Assembly: GCA_022821965.1 (NCBI GenBank)
Contig: JAJECN010000022.1
Coordinates: 62,001 to 126,000 of the forward strand
Origin: Candidatus Poribacteria bacterium
GTDB lineage: Bacteria > Poribacteria > WGA-4E > WGA-3G
DNA: 64,000 bases
Direction: 5' to 3'
A program made the translations under genes and the position numbers. The notes below the pieces were generated by a model. The model made no database searches. It was not told where the DNA came from and was given only the letters and a program-made list of their open reading frames with translations. Below, in pieces: positions 1-9,634 of the stretch. Numbering within the stretch: the stretch's first letter is position 1; every line of letters begins with the position of its first letter.

Positions 1-1
1 A

Positions 2-2164
2 CCTATCGTTCTTGATATTGACGCGAAACCAGCGGTGCGAAATCAGACAGGGCGCGCCGATACAACCAATCAGAGCAGCAATGCTGGCGTGCAAGTTTCT
101 GAATCAGTCTTAGCCGCTAATGCACAAGGTGAATCGCTCAGACCCTCCGCAGCGCAATGGACACAAGCAACCGGTCCCCAAGGGGGTCCCGTGTCTGATA
201 TATTTGCGACATCTGAAGGCGTGCTTTACGCCTTCTCACCAACAGGCACCTATAGGTTGGCAGCAAACGCTATGGCGTGGGTACCGGTTGACGTTGACGC
301 TTCGACCGAAGGGGGGCGGGTTCCTATGACAGAGCATCAAGGAACACTCTATATTGCCGCTACTGATACGGTCTTTGCCTCAACCGATGACGGTGAGACA
401 TGGAATACATTCTGCCCCCGCCCTGAAGGAAATGCCATTGGATTCATCATCGTGGATGGAAGACAAGGAACCGCCTCCGGTATTACAATGTATCTTGCCC
501 TTGAGAATAAAGGTGTGTTCCGCGCTACGGATGCTGGCAAGCAGTGGTCTCTCCTTGACAATGGATTGAAGGGAAACCGAACGATTTCCACACTGGCAAC
601 AATTGGAGACACGGTATTTGCTGGCACAGACAGCGGTCTCTACCGACTTAATAATTCAGGCGCGTGGGAACGCTTGCTCGTGGATGTCTCCGACACTATC
701 TATGCCTTAGTGGTTTCTGAAAGTAGTCTCTATGTCGGAACAGGTCCTAATTTTCTTGCCTTACAACAGATTGGATCAGAACCAACGGAAATCGCGCAAA
801 TGATGTTCAACAATAATTCAAGTTTGAGCAAAATTTTCTGCTCGACTGACCTCGGAACGTCTTGGGCTGACATAACGCCTACGGAGGGGTCTCACCCTAT
901 AAGGGCACCATTTGGTATAAGTTTATCAGTCGCTGGTAGGACGATCTTAGTGCAAGCCACCACCCAGTTTCGGTCAAGAGATGGCGGAAAAACTTGGGTT
1001 GACCTTCGGGCTGGAATAGATTCGCTTAGACAAAATGTTTTTCCGTCTGTGGCAGTGAACGAGAACACCTTTTACAAAACAGGTTTGACTGGTATCTACC
1101 GCACGACCGATGCTGGCGAGTCGTGGCATCTCTTCATGGACGGGATGGTCGGAACCCGAATACTGGATCTGGTCTCGGTCAATCATAAACTCTATGCGCA
1201 TGCTGGTGGTGAAATTGTACAGTCAACAGATGGCGGTGAGTCGTGGAAATCCGTTCCGGTTGATGCGAATAAGTTTGCGCACAAACCGGTCAAAGCGGAA
1301 CAATCTCACCGCAATTTCTCTGCCGAGTCACGCTTAGCAATTGCTGGCAATACTCTTTACATAATTTCACCTGAAAAAGACAATCTGCGCGTCTTCCGTT
1401 TGTCAGCGGATGGCAATACCCTCATTCCAGTTCAAAGGGAAGCAGATGTTTCCTCCATTGAGTTGTTGGCAGATGGTAAACATATTGAACAAGTTCACGT
1501 ATCTGGAAATCATGAAGGAGACGATAACTCTGTAGAAACATTGCGGCGTAGAGAACATGAGCGAATTGGGGCGTTTGTCGTCAGTCGCGGGGTGCTTTAC
1601 GCAGAATACAAACGGCAGCTTTTCAAATGGAAACCCAGCGATGCGGCGTGGAAAGACACCGGATTGCTCGATACCGGTGAGCAGCCCGAAGCCGATTTGA
1701 AATGCGGGTTCAGGTTAGCCGTTTCAGGCGAGACTGTCTACGTCGGCAAACGGGATGGCAAGTTGTTCCAATCGCAAGATGCCGGAAGCAGTTGGAGAGA
1801 CATTACACCGAACCTCCCATTTCACTTCACCTGTTTCAAGGAAATTATGTTTGCGGGGTCAACGGTTTACATCGCGACGGACAGCGGCGTTTTAGCATCA
1901 AAAACCGGAGAACACTGGCGCGTCATTGCCGATGAAGTCGTTATAGATAGGTTCGCTGTGGACGGCATCACGATTTACGGTGCCGGTGATACGGGAGTCT
2001 ATCGCTTAGATCTTCATGACAAGTGGGAACGGATTTCACCGGGCGTGCCGGGTCAAGTACTCTCACTCGTCGTCGATCGCGACAAACTTTACGTCGCCAC
2101 CAAACACCGCGGAATGTTCCACATCTCACTTGAGGAAGAAAACTACACCCTATCTCAAAAATAA
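2..2164 (+). CDS. Asp-box/BNR beta-propeller protein, 5' end outside window
   Basis: The frame is open from base 2, so the GTG at 35 is probably internal and the gene begins upstream of the window. The protein carries many Asp-box (BNR) motifs, S-x-D-x-G-x-x-W: STDDGETW, TDAGKQW, STDLGTSW, RDGGKTW, TTDAGESW, STDGGESW and SQDAGSSW. These mark sortilin/VPS10-type or photosystem-stability-factor-like beta-propellers of about 700 residues. Such propellers bind ligands or act as glycosidases, but no sialidase catalytic set is obvious, so only the fold is supported. The first 60 residues are low-complexity and polar (N/Q/S-rich), like a linker after an unseen N-terminal membrane or regulatory segment. 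No operon partner is visible downstream. Confidence 0.8.
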   Translation, partial: PIVLDIDAKPAVRNQTGRADTTNQSSNAGVQVSESVLAANAQGESLRPSAAQWTQATGPQGGPVSDIFATSEGVLYAFSPTGTYRLAANAMAWVPVDVDASTEGGRVPMTEHQGTLYIAATDTVFASTDDGETWNTFCPRPEGNAIGFIIVDGRQGTASGITMYLALENKGVFRATDAGKQWSLLDNGLKGNRTISTLATIGDTVFAGTDSGLYRLNNSGAWERLLVDVSDTIYALVVSESSLYVGTGPNFLALQQIGSEPTEIAQMMFNNNSSLSKIFCSTDLGTSWADITPTEGSHPIRAPFGISLSVAGRTILVQATTQFRSRDGGKTWVDLRAGIDSLRQNVFPSVAVNENTFYKTGLTGIYRTTDAGESWHLFMDGMVGTRILDLVSVNHKLYAHAGGEIVQSTDGGESWKSVPVDANKFAHKPVKAEQSHRNFSAESRLAIAGNTLYIISPEKDNLRVFRLSADGNTLIPVQREADVSSIELLADGKHIEQVHVSGNHEGDDNSVETLRRREHERIGAFVVSRGVLYAEYKRQLFKWKPSDAAWKDTGLLDTGEQPEADLKCGFRLAVSGETVYVGKRDGKLFQSQDAGSSWRDITPNLPFHFTCFKEIMFAGSTVYIATDSGVLASKTGEHWRVIADEVVIDRFAVDGITIYGAGDTGVYRLDLHDKWERISPGVPGQVLSLVVDRDKLYVATKHRGMFHISLEEENYTLSQK

Positions 2165-2451
2165 TGGATGTTTTTACTCAAATGATAAGAGGATGGCAAA
2201 TTGAGTAGCATCTGAGTCAACTGAAGTCCCAACGCTAATTGGTGCCGAAATTCCGCAAAATTCAATACGGATAGAACATTAGAAAACCAAAAACTGAATA
2301 GCTCTGAAGAGGTGCCAAATCTAAAATATAGGCAAACCGAAAAAACCACAATCCAACAGATTGTGGTACAAAAGCTGCCATACACATGGAGTTTCCCTGC
2401 TGAGGCTTTAGCGTCGGTTAATTCCTCCCTGACAACGCTTCACAAAAGATC
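2165..2451. other. Intergenic spacer with one hairpin
   Basis: There is no convincing gene in this gap. It contains a perfect 8-bp inverted repeat, CCACAATC-caaca-GATTGTGG at 2346-2366, followed by TACAAAAG. This fits the variable-stem hairpin family seen in other gaps of this window. Confidence 0.5.
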
Positions 2452-3543
2452 TCATTCCGCCAACCGCCGATAAATTTCCTCCAACTTCTCAAGAGACGCC
2501 GCACTGTCAAATTTCTGCTGAATCGTTGCGCGGGCGTTTTTACCCAACTCATTTGTAAAATTAGGTTCGGTCAACATCCGATGCAGTGCTGTTGCTAACG
2601 CTTCTGGCTCTTGTGGTGGAACCCGGACACCGTTTTTCTCATCCTCAATCAAATCTGCAATGCCACCGACATCCGAAGCAATGCAGGGCATTCCGATTCC
2701 CATCGCCTCAATCAGGGCATTTGGCGAACTCTCGTGGAGCGAAGGGAGCACAAAAACATCTGCAGTCAAAAGCACAGAAAAGACATCCTCGCAGAAACCG
2801 GGAAACGCTATCTGTTCTGAGAGTCCGTATTCTGCTACGAGTGCACGGAGTTCTGCTTCCAGTTCACCTTCACCGAGAAACATGCATCGCCACGCGACAT
2901 CCTGCTGGTTCAGTAAATTCAACGCCTCAATCAGATACCGATGCCCTTTTTCGGGTGCGAAGCGTCCTACACTGACGATTAACTTCTCCTCGGATACTTC
3001 CGGTTGGTTCCATTCTTGGGTCGGTAATTCCAATAGGTTTGGAATGCTAACAATCTTTTTTTCTGGATACTGTTTGTGGAGGGACCGCTGAATCTGCGCT
3101 GAATTCGTCAGTAGGATGTCAGCAGTGTTGTAAATAAGTTTTTCTGTGAGCCAGAGCCGAAACTTTCCGTATCTGGCGTGGTAGTCGCCGCGTTGTGAGG
3201 CAATGAATGGAATCTTCCGCCACAGCCTAAGTTTACGGGAAAGTCCACAAAGGAAATTGGAATACCATAACCAACTATGTACGATGTCCGGTTTAACCGC
3301 GTTGATAATACCACCGAGTGCGAAGGCTTTTTCCAATAATTTTATGCGCCTATCTTTGCTTCCAAATGTGGCGACATCCTTTACACAGAGAATCTCAGCA
3401 AGTTCGGCTATGCGTTCCCCTTCAGCACGGCTCAGCACAATATAAGCCTCATATTGCTCCGGTGGCAACCGATCTAACGTCTTGAGCAGCTGCGACTCGG
3501 CACCATCCTTTGTCATGGAATCGATGACATAAAGAATCCGCAT
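2452..3543 (-). CDS. Glycosyltransferase family 4 (GT-B)
   Basis: This is a GT-B fold hexosyltransferase of 363 aa that transfers a sugar from a nucleotide sugar to a glycan or lipid acceptor on the cytoplasmic side. The N-terminal acceptor domain has the typical start RILYVIDSMTKDGAESQ. The C-terminal donor domain has SVGRFAPEKGHRYLIEAL and the signature E-x7-E region HESSPNALIEAMGIGMPCIAS, followed by GGIADLI. The listed 396-aa ORF begins at 3642, but its first 33 residues are unlike the family. The ATG at 3543 follows AAGGAAAG and opens exactly at the family N-terminus, so I chose it. It lies downstream of a membrane glycosyltransferase and ispG on the same strand. Acceptor and donor cannot be told from sequence. 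Confidence 0.85.
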   Translation of the reverse strand: MRILYVIDSMTKDGAESQLLKTLDRLPPEQYEAYIVLSRAEGERIAELAEILCVKDVATFGSKDRRIKLLEKAFALGGIINAVKPDIVHSWLWYSNFLCGLSRKLRLWRKIPFIASQRGDYHARYGKFRLWLTEKLIYNTADILLTNSAQIQRSLHKQYPEKKIVSIPNLLELPTQEWNQPEVSEEKLIVSVGRFAPEKGHRYLIEALNLLNQQDVAWRCMFLGEGELEAELRALVAEYGLSEQIAFPGFCEDVFSVLLTADVFVLPSLHESSPNALIEAMGIGMPCIASDVGGIADLIEDEKNGVRVPPQEPEALATALHRMLTEPNFTNELGKNARATIQQKFDSAASLEKLEEIYRRLAE

Positions 3544-3593
3544 TTTTTTAACTTTCCTTGCGGTTCGATTTTTTAACTTTCCTTGCGGTTCGA
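3544..3593. repeat. Two tandem 25-bp direct repeats
   Basis: The unit TTTTTTAACTTTCCTTGCGG plus TTCGA is repeated twice with period 25. It abuts the start codon of the minus-strand GT4 gene, so each unit carries a copy of the AAGGAAAG ribosome-binding-like stretch. Confidence 0.75.
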
Positions 3594-3801
3594 TAAGGGA
3601 AGTCGTGCTAACACGCCCCTCGGCGGACACCCGTCCCGGCACGTTGTTTGGGACTACAATCTTTCGCTAATATTGACGACTGACGACCGATAACTATTGT
3701 AGGAAGGAATGGTGATTCCGGACACCAGTCTCCTATCCACCGCTGGCGGGGTTTCCTAACCTCGCTACTGACTGCTGATTGCCGATCGCTGATAGCCAGC
3801 A

Positions 3802-5319
3802 CTACCAATACGTGTAGAGCAGAACTTCGCTGATGATGAGTTGCGCAACGAGTATCCCCATCACCCAGTAGAAATCTGATATTGGACGCGGCGTAAGATG
3901 TTTCGCGACAGGGATAACGAAGAATGGCACCATGAAAATCCATATCCGCTCAACTTCCATTGTAAACAGTGTCGAAAATGTGAAAAAGAGGAGGGTGATT
4001 AGGAAACCGACGATGAACGTGTCTAATTTTTCATGACGAAATATCCAAGGGAGACGCGCGCTATCACTCGCCTGTTCAGATGATACGCTGTCCCGTTTCC
4101 ACTGTTTCAGTGTAGATAGAATCTCTCGGAGCCAAACCAGCGTTATCGGAAATCCTACACCAATCAGGAAGGCAAACAGGTTGGCAAAACTCAGATGGAA
4201 ATAACGGGCGATGCTTTCATAACCTGTCCCCATGCCTGCTTCATCCTTTTTGATAGCCGCCCAGAGTGCTTCGATCGGACGGAACCCGGTCAGGATGAAA
4301 AGCAATAGGTAAAATCCGATAAATCCTGAAGCAGCGAATAGCAAAACCTTCAGATACTGCCGGAACTGCTTCCGCTCCAATAAAGCAACAACACACAAAA
4401 ATACACCGACAACGACCGTTGAATACGTCATGAACATTCCGAGTGCAAGCGAAAGCCCTGTTAGCAAACTGTAGGGACGGAACTCATGCCACTTCTGGTC
4501 GGGTATGGTTTCCCGTTCCCGCGCTTTATAAAAGAGGTAGATGCTTAAAATTGGGAAAACGCTGAAGGGACCGTCCATCGAGGTACCGGTGAACATCACG
4601 AAATTGGGGGTGACGAGGAAGAGGAGAAGTGCATACCGTCCGACCTTTTCGCCATAGAGGTGCACGCCGAGGCGATAGATCGGTATCACTGTGAGCGCAG
4701 TGAAGAGAATTGAGACTAAGGATGCCGATACGAGATTGTAACCGAAGAGTCCACTGACATGCCATAAAAAAAGCACACCCCCCGGCGGATGGGTGCGCGT
4801 GTGTCCTGAAAGTGTATCAAACAGTTCGGGTTCGCTATACTCCTTGAGAAACCTACGGATGCCGAGTTCGTCAACCCGCGGCACATCGCCATAATACTCC
4901 AATGACGTGCGTGTATACGGTTCCAGAAGCGTTAAGATCCGTTTCTGTTCACCATCCTCTTCATATTCCCGATAGCCGTCAATTTGGGCAACGCTAATAT
5001 GAATAGCGAGGAAACAGACGAATGCTATGCCGATTAAGTGTCGTTCAGACGCATCCGAAAGTAGGTATCTGTGGCAGAGATAGAGGAAACCTGCACACAC
5101 GAAAATAGCCGGTAATATCCACCAACTCAGGTCGAAACTCGGTTCAGCATAAAGCGGCACAATGTGCTGTCGAAACCGCACCGCACCGAGATTGACAGAG
5201 GTCTCGCGCATGATGTAAAACAGGAATATGTGGTAGACACAGAAAAATAGCGCGAGCAGCCCAATCTGGACGGGAATTAATCGAATCGCTTTTTGGATAC
5301 GCTGCTGTGAGTGATTCAT
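3802..5319 (-). CDS. Polytopic membrane glycosyltransferase-like protein (GT39/PMT superfamily style)
   Basis: The product is 505 aa with about ten to twelve hydrophobic segments. A first TM lies at residues 17-38, followed by a large extracytoplasmic loop with paired acidic residues. Central helices include YALLLFLVTPNFVMFTGTSMDGPF. The TPNFVMFTGTSMDGP and SLYLFYKARE-like stretches and the HPPGGVLFLWHVSG loop match dolichyl/undecaprenyl-phosphate mannosyltransferase-like (ArnT/PMT, GT-C) membrane proteins, in which HPPG-type loops sit by the active site. The likely role is transfer of a sugar from a polyprenyl-phosphate carrier to a surface glycan. It starts 4 bp after the ispG stop, so the two are co-transcribed. 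IspG feeds isoprenoid synthesis and hence polyprenyl carriers, which makes functional sense. Confidence 0.7.
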   Translation of the reverse strand: MNHSQQRIQKAIRLIPVQIGLLALFFCVYHIFLFYIMRETSVNLGAVRFRQHIVPLYAEPSFDLSWWILPAIFVCAGFLYLCHRYLLSDASERHLIGIAFVCFLAIHISVAQIDGYREYEEDGEQKRILTLLEPYTRTSLEYYGDVPRVDELGIRRFLKEYSEPELFDTLSGHTRTHPPGGVLFLWHVSGLFGYNLVSASLVSILFTALTVIPIYRLGVHLYGEKVGRYALLLFLVTPNFVMFTGTSMDGPFSVFPILSIYLFYKARERETIPDQKWHEFRPYSLLTGLSLALGMFMTYSTVVVGVFLCVVALLERKQFRQYLKVLLFAASGFIGFYLLLFILTGFRPIEALWAAIKKDEAGMGTGYESIARYFHLSFANLFAFLIGVGFPITLVWLREILSTLKQWKRDSVSSEQASDSARLPWIFRHEKLDTFIVGFLITLLFFTFSTLFTMEVERIWIFMVPFFVIPVAKHLTPRPISDFYWVMGILVAQLIISEVLLYTYW

Positions 5320-5323
5320 GTCT

Positions 5324-6448
5324 CTATACGGCTTTATCGGTTTGAACTGCCTCCAATTGCTGCGCTGCTTCTAACAACGCATTGGCTAAAAATTCTGGAT
5401 TCACTTCGTCTTTTCCTCGGAAGGTACGCACGCGTTCACCACGAACCTTCAGAACGGCAAGTTCTTTACCGCCCAAATGTATACCAACCTCGGCGTTACG
5501 TGTCTCACCGGGTCCGTTGACTTCACATCCCATCACCGCCACGGGGATATTAATACCGTGTTTCTCTAAAAGTTCCTCAGCGACAGCGACGATGTTTTCA
5601 TAACCTGCGGTAGGGTCGCCGCGCCCGCAGAACGGGCAAGAGACGACGTCGAGCATGTCTTCTGCCATACCGAGTGCGCGGAGGAGTTCTTTGGCGGTCA
5701 AGACCTCTTCAACCGGATCGCCAGTAATCGAGATGCGGATGGTATCGCCAATTCCTTCCAGCAGGAGCGTACCGATGCCGAGCGTCGATTTGACGTGTGC
5801 CCGCCGAGGCGTACCAGCTTCCGTCACACCGAGATGCAAGGGATATGGGACTTTCGCTGAAAGCTGACGGTTCGCTTCTATCATCCGAAGTGGATCACTC
5901 GACTTGACGGAGATAGCGATGTCTCTGAAATCGTGTTCCTCACAGATATTGACGTGCCGCATCGCGCTTTCCACCAAAGCCTCCGCTGTTGGGGACGGAT
6001 ATTTATCTAACAAATCCTTCTCAAGCGACCCCTCGTTAACGCCGATACGGATCGGGATATTCGCTGCTTTCGCTGCAGATAGTACCTCTGCAATCCGTTT
6101 CTCGCTACCGATGTTGCCCGGATTGATGCGCACCTTTGCCACGCCTGCGTCCACCGCCGCGAGTGCATACCGATAGTTGAAGTGGATATCCGATACTATT
6201 GGGACCGAGGCACGCTTCACAAGCGTACTCAGTGCCTTTGCATCCGGTGCTTCAGGAACAGCGACCCGGACAATCTGTGCGCCCGCCTCTGCACATCGCT
6301 CTACCTGTGCGAGGGTGGCATCAACATCGTGCGTCAGTGTTGTCGTCATCGTCTGGATAGAGATGGGGCTGCCGCCGCCGATCGGGATGTTCCCTACCAT
6401 GATTTTTCGTGTAGGGCGTTTGTTGCTGAGCTGTATTAGTTCTTTCAT
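5324..6448 (-). CDS. ispG: 4-hydroxy-3-methylbut-2-en-1-yl diphosphate synthase
   Basis: IspG (GcpE) catalyses the penultimate step of the MEP isoprenoid pathway, converting MEcPP to HMBPP with a [4Fe-4S] cluster. At 374 aa it has the usual bacterial length. It begins with the family N-terminus (RPTRKIMVGNIPIGGGSPISIQ) and has the TIM-barrel stretch RVAVPEAPDAKAL and VRINPGNIGSE. The cluster cysteines are in SCPFCGRGDPT and MGCEVNGPGE, both intact. It is the first gene of a minus-strand unit with the membrane glycosyltransferase (4-bp gap). The organism therefore makes isoprenoids by the MEP route. Confidence 0.97.
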   Translation of the reverse strand: MKELIQLSNKRPTRKIMVGNIPIGGGSPISIQTMTTTLTHDVDATLAQVERCAEAGAQIVRVAVPEAPDAKALSTLVKRASVPIVSDIHFNYRYALAAVDAGVAKVRINPGNIGSEKRIAEVLSAAKAANIPIRIGVNEGSLEKDLLDKYPSPTAEALVESAMRHVNICEEHDFRDIAISVKSSDPLRMIEANRQLSAKVPYPLHLGVTEAGTPRRAHVKSTLGIGTLLLEGIGDTIRISITGDPVEEVLTAKELLRALGMAEDMLDVVSCPFCGRGDPTAGYENIVAVAEELLEKHGINIPVAVMGCEVNGPGETRNAEVGIHLGGKELAVLKVRGERVRTFRGKDEVNPEFLANALLEAAQQLEAVQTDKAV

Positions 6449-6605
6449 ATTTTTTATGGTTATTAGTTATCGGTTGTCAGTTTCTGAAAGTAAATATCGC
6501 ATGAACAACTTTTCTGAAAGGGAACACGGTAGCACAAACTAAAAGTTTATGCTACATGCACATTAATAATGTATTCAATTAGAAATAGTATTATATAGAA
6601 ATCTC
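6449..6605. other. Short intergenic gap with dispersed repeat pieces
   Basis: It holds TTATCGGTTGTCAGT-type short repeats and the sequence AGTTTATGCTACATGCACATT at about 6544-6564. The same sequence recurs at about 37945 near another gene end. No gene is seen. Confidence 0.5.
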
Positions 6606-7709
6606 TTACCTGATAGCCGATAACTGACGACTGGCAACTTTTAAATCTCTAATAAATTTTTCGTTTTCTTGCTGTGTGCCGATGGTCACACGTACTGCAT
6701 CTGGATAACCGTAGCCTGCTATCGGACGGACGATAACTCCCTTTCTCAGAAGCGCGTCGGCGACATCTGCACCCGATTGACCGACGTGCAACATGATGAA
6801 ATTGCCTTCAGTCTCGCGATAGCGAAGTCCAAGGTCATCAAAAGCATTGTAAAGGAAGGCTTTACCGATGTTGTTGTGTTCTTGGCTCTTCACGACGTGA
6901 TCGGTATCCTTCAGTGCTGCGCGTGCCGCTGCCTGCCCTATCAAACTGCAATTGAAGGGTTGGCGAACGCGATTCAATGTCTCAATCAGCGCGGGTGGCG
7001 CGATACCGTAGCCGACGCGCAGCCCAGCAAGCCCATAAATCTTAGAGAACGTCCGAGTGATGGCGAAGTTCCGTCCCTCCAGCACATAAGGGAGCGTTTG
7101 CGGATAGTCTGAACGTGAAACATACTCATAATAGGCTTCGTCAAAAACAACCAGCACATCGTTGGGCACCTGCTCCATAAATGCCGCTGTCTCATCCACT
7201 GTGACCATCGTACCTGTAGGGTTATTCGGATTCGCGACAAAGATCACCTTTGTTTTATCGGTGATTGCCGCTGCCATGGCGGCGAGGTCGTGTGTATCAT
7301 TTTGCATCGGGACGACAACTGCCGTCGCACTGCAGAGTTTCGTTACAAGACTGTAGACGACGAACGCGCCCGCCGCATAGATTACCTCATCCTCAGGTGC
7401 GATATAAGCCTCAGCGATTAATTGCAACACGTCATTCGATCCGTTCCCGAGAATCAGGTGTTCCTCAGAGATGCCGATATGTTGTGCGAGATCCCTTTTA
7501 AGGTAGTAGGCGTTACCATCGGGATAGAGATGCACCTGCGTGGCACTCTCAGCAATCGCCTGCGTCGCTAATGGCGATGGACCCAGCGGATTTTCGTTGG
7601 ATGCCAGTTTGATAATATCGGTAATACCGAACTCGCGCTGGACCTCCTCGATCGGTTTACCACCCTGATAGGGTTGAATCGTGTCAATGCTGGGTTTCGG
7701 TTTTAGCAT
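6606..7709 (-). CDS. hisC: Histidinol-phosphate aminotransferase
   Basis: This is a PLP-dependent class I/II aminotransferase (367 aa) that makes L-histidinol phosphate from imidazole acetol phosphate. Family marks are SNENPLGPSP near the N-terminus, LGNGSNDVLQLI, NPNNPTGTMV, FDEAYYEY, and the PLP-lysine motif TRTFSKIYGLAGLRVGYG. The track ORF begins at 7778, but its first 23 residues are unlike HisC. The ATG at 7709 gives the family start LKPKPSIDTIQPYQGGKP and is preferred. It stands alone among non-histidine genes, so a broader aromatic or phenylalanine aminotransferase role, known for HisC paralogues, cannot be excluded. Confidence 0.93.
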   Translation of the reverse strand: MLKPKPSIDTIQPYQGGKPIEEVQREFGITDIIKLASNENPLGPSPLATQAIAESATQVHLYPDGNAYYLKRDLAQHIGISEEHLILGNGSNDVLQLIAEAYIAPEDEVIYAAGAFVVYSLVTKLCSATAVVVPMQNDTHDLAAMAAAITDKTKVIFVANPNNPTGTMVTVDETAAFMEQVPNDVLVVFDEAYYEYVSRSDYPQTLPYVLEGRNFAITRTFSKIYGLAGLRVGYGIAPPALIETLNRVRQPFNCSLIGQAAARAALKDTDHVVKSQEHNNIGKAFLYNAFDDLGLRYRETEGNFIMLHVGQSGADVADALLRKGVIVRPIAGYGYPDAVRVTIGTQQENEKFIRDLKVASRQLSAIR

Positions 7710-7825
7710 AGCGTTGTGTTTCTCAATTGCCTCGGCTCTCTTATTGCAAACGCATTCACTGAACGCGTTCAAATACACTTCTATTATAACACACCCTCTC
7801 CTTTTTCGAAAAGGAATTTTTCATC

Positions 7826-7942
7826 TATGGTGAAATATACAATTATGTATACACCAAAAGAGGGCGAGGATAAAATCTTCGCCAGCGGGGGTGCGGGTCT
7901 CGCTTCTATTGAAATGTAAACTTATTTTCATAATTCACCATA
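7826..7942. repeat. 117-bp MITE-like element, copy 1
   Basis: The ends TATGGTGAA and TTCACCATA form an inverted repeat, and the body contains the near-palindrome GGCGAGGATAAAATCTTCGCC. It is nearly identical to copies at 9843 and 47405, and related to 48653 and 60919. It has no coding capacity of its own. The TA at both ends is compatible with TA-target insertion of the IS630/Tc1 kind. Confidence 0.85.
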
Positions 7943-7970
7943 AACGTCTGTACGCATAACCCACCCACAA

Positions 7971-7999
7971 TTGACTTTCAGATAGATATCTGATACAAT
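7971..7999 (+). promoter_or_regulatory. Sigma70-type promoter of the AAA/nuclease gene
   Basis: TTGACT, 17-bp spacer, TACAAT. The -10 box ends 30 bp before the ATG at 8030, which is preceded by AGGAG. The -35 box begins 29 bp after MITE copy 1. Confidence 0.75.
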
Positions 8000-8029
8000 A
8001 CTTTTCACCTGAAACAGTAGGAGAAAAAC

Positions 8030-9634
8030 ATGAGACGATTTGGAACTCAAGGTCCCGTCAATCCACAAGATAATTACGTCGTTGCACGGAGTGAGGAACT
8101 CACCGATTTCATCAACCGTGTTAAAGATGGACGATATATTGTGCTGTTCGCGCCGAGGCAGACAGGTAAAACGACGTTTTTCCAAGATGCCCTCAAAGTA
8201 CTCGCAGCGGAAGGGAAAGACTATTTTCCAATACAACTCAATTTTGAAGAGTACGAATACATAACGCCTATCGAGTTTTATCACTCACTTTGTAAAGAGA
8301 TTTGTAAGGAAATCCAGAAGGTCTTCCGAGTCCGTGGTGAACAACTTTCTTCGGAATTCAACAATTTTTTGGCGAACGCGCAGATGACGAACCATCTCTC
8401 GATGCGTGAATTTTTTGAACAGTTCACCCTCTTCGTAGAGAATCAACGGGTCGTTCTCATTATTGACGAATTTGACGGCATTCCACGCGATGCGCTCAAC
8501 GGATTCCTCCGTTCGCTTCGCCGGATATATCTTACCGGACGCGAAGGACGTGCGCCATATAGTGTCGGTATTGTCGGAGTTAAAAACATTACACAACTCA
8601 ACTACGACCGCTCTATCTCGCCATTTAACATACAAGACGAGTTTACATTGCTAAATTTCAGCATAGAACAGGTGCGTGAACTTCTTGCCCAGTACACCGA
8701 TGAAGTCGGACAACAATTCGCACCGAAAGTCATTGAAACAGTTCACAAACAGACAGCAGGACAACCCTTTCTCGTCAATAGGTTCGCGCAGATTCTCACA
8801 GAGGAATTAAATATCTCCAAAACCGAGACGATTCAGATGTCTCACTTCTCACAAGCACACGAACAACTCTTATCGGAAAGAAATACTAACATTTCACACC
8901 TCATTACAAATGTCCGCAGAGACCCACGTTTTGAGAGGATGCTTATGCGCATTGCTTTCTACGGTAGTAGTTCCCATTTTACCTTCCACAATGAAATCAT
9001 CAGTGAACTCGCCACTTATGGTATCATCACAAAGGGACAAGACGGAATGTGTCAGATTCTCAACCCTATCTACCTCCACTGCGTTATCCAAGCACTCAAG
9101 CCCCTTATAAATGGACTTGAGGACGAATATTTCTCCCAAGAGGGTCCCGCTGACTTTTCGGAATATATTACATCCACCGGACAACTTCAGATGCGCACCC
9201 TCATGGAAAATTTCAATGATTTCATCGCACGCGCCGGATTCAGAATACTTCAAGTCCCAGATACACCACAAGAATTCGTCGGGCAATATCTCCTTTTTGC
9301 CTATCTCGATGAATTTGTGAAAATCGTTGGTGCTGCCATGTACTTAGAAGTTCCAACCGGTAGAGGCAGAGCCGATCTCGTCATTTCTCACGGCGGCCAG
9401 ACATACGTTGTTGAAACGAAGGTGTGGCGTAGCGAACGAAGCTATCAGGCAGGTAAGCAACAACTCGCTGCATATTTGAGGTCGGAACGCGCAACGGCAG
9501 GCTACTATGTAGTGTTCGATTATCGCGAGAACTCGGAACAGCGTGTGGAAACAGATACAGTGGATAATCTCACAATTCACAGTTACGTCATCCCTGTCAT
9601 TCAAGCACCTCCATCACAAATCTCACCTGAATGA
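8030..9634 (+). CDS. AAA-like ATPase fused to a PD-(D/E)XK nuclease-like domain
   Basis: The protein is 534 aa. The N-terminal half is a P-loop ATPase of the AAA_35/AAA-ATPase-like type, with Walker A FAPRQTGKTTF at about residues 43-53 and Walker B VVLIIDEFDGI at about 142-152. The C-terminus (about residues 440-500) has RGRADLVI...YVVETKVWR, the D...E-x-K core of the PD-(D/E)XK_9-type nucleases usually fused to this ATPase, followed by a QLAAYL helix. These fusions are widespread in bacteria and often multicopy, with unproven roles proposed in defence or mobile-element biology. It has its own promoter (TTGACT-N17-TACAAT) and a good AGGAG site, so it is monocistronic. Confidence 0.85.
   Translation: MRRFGTQGPVNPQDNYVVARSEELTDFINRVKDGRYIVLFAPRQTGKTTFFQDALKVLAAEGKDYFPIQLNFEEYEYITPIEFYHSLCKEICKEIQKVFRVRGEQLSSEFNNFLANAQMTNHLSMREFFEQFTLFVENQRVVLIIDEFDGIPRDALNGFLRSLRRIYLTGREGRAPYSVGIVGVKNITQLNYDRSISPFNIQDEFTLLNFSIEQVRELLAQYTDEVGQQFAPKVIETVHKQTAGQPFLVNRFAQILTEELNISKTETIQMSHFSQAHEQLLSERNTNISHLITNVRRDPRFERMLMRIAFYGSSSHFTFHNEIISELATYGIITKGQDGMCQILNPIYLHCVIQALKPLINGLEDEYFSQEGPADFSEYITSTGQLQMRTLMENFNDFIARAGFRILQVPDTPQEFVGQYLLFAYLDEFVKIVGAAMYLEVPTGRGRADLVISHGGQTYVVETKVWRSERSYQAGKQQLAAYLRSERATAGYYVVFDYRENSEQRVETDTVDNLTIHSYVIPVIQAPPSQISPE

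Noticed and set aside
7835-7919. Small protein encoded by the MITE (MYTPKEGED...)
   Set aside because: The frame is short, varies between copies and lacks an RBS; it is a shadow of the conserved DNA repeat.
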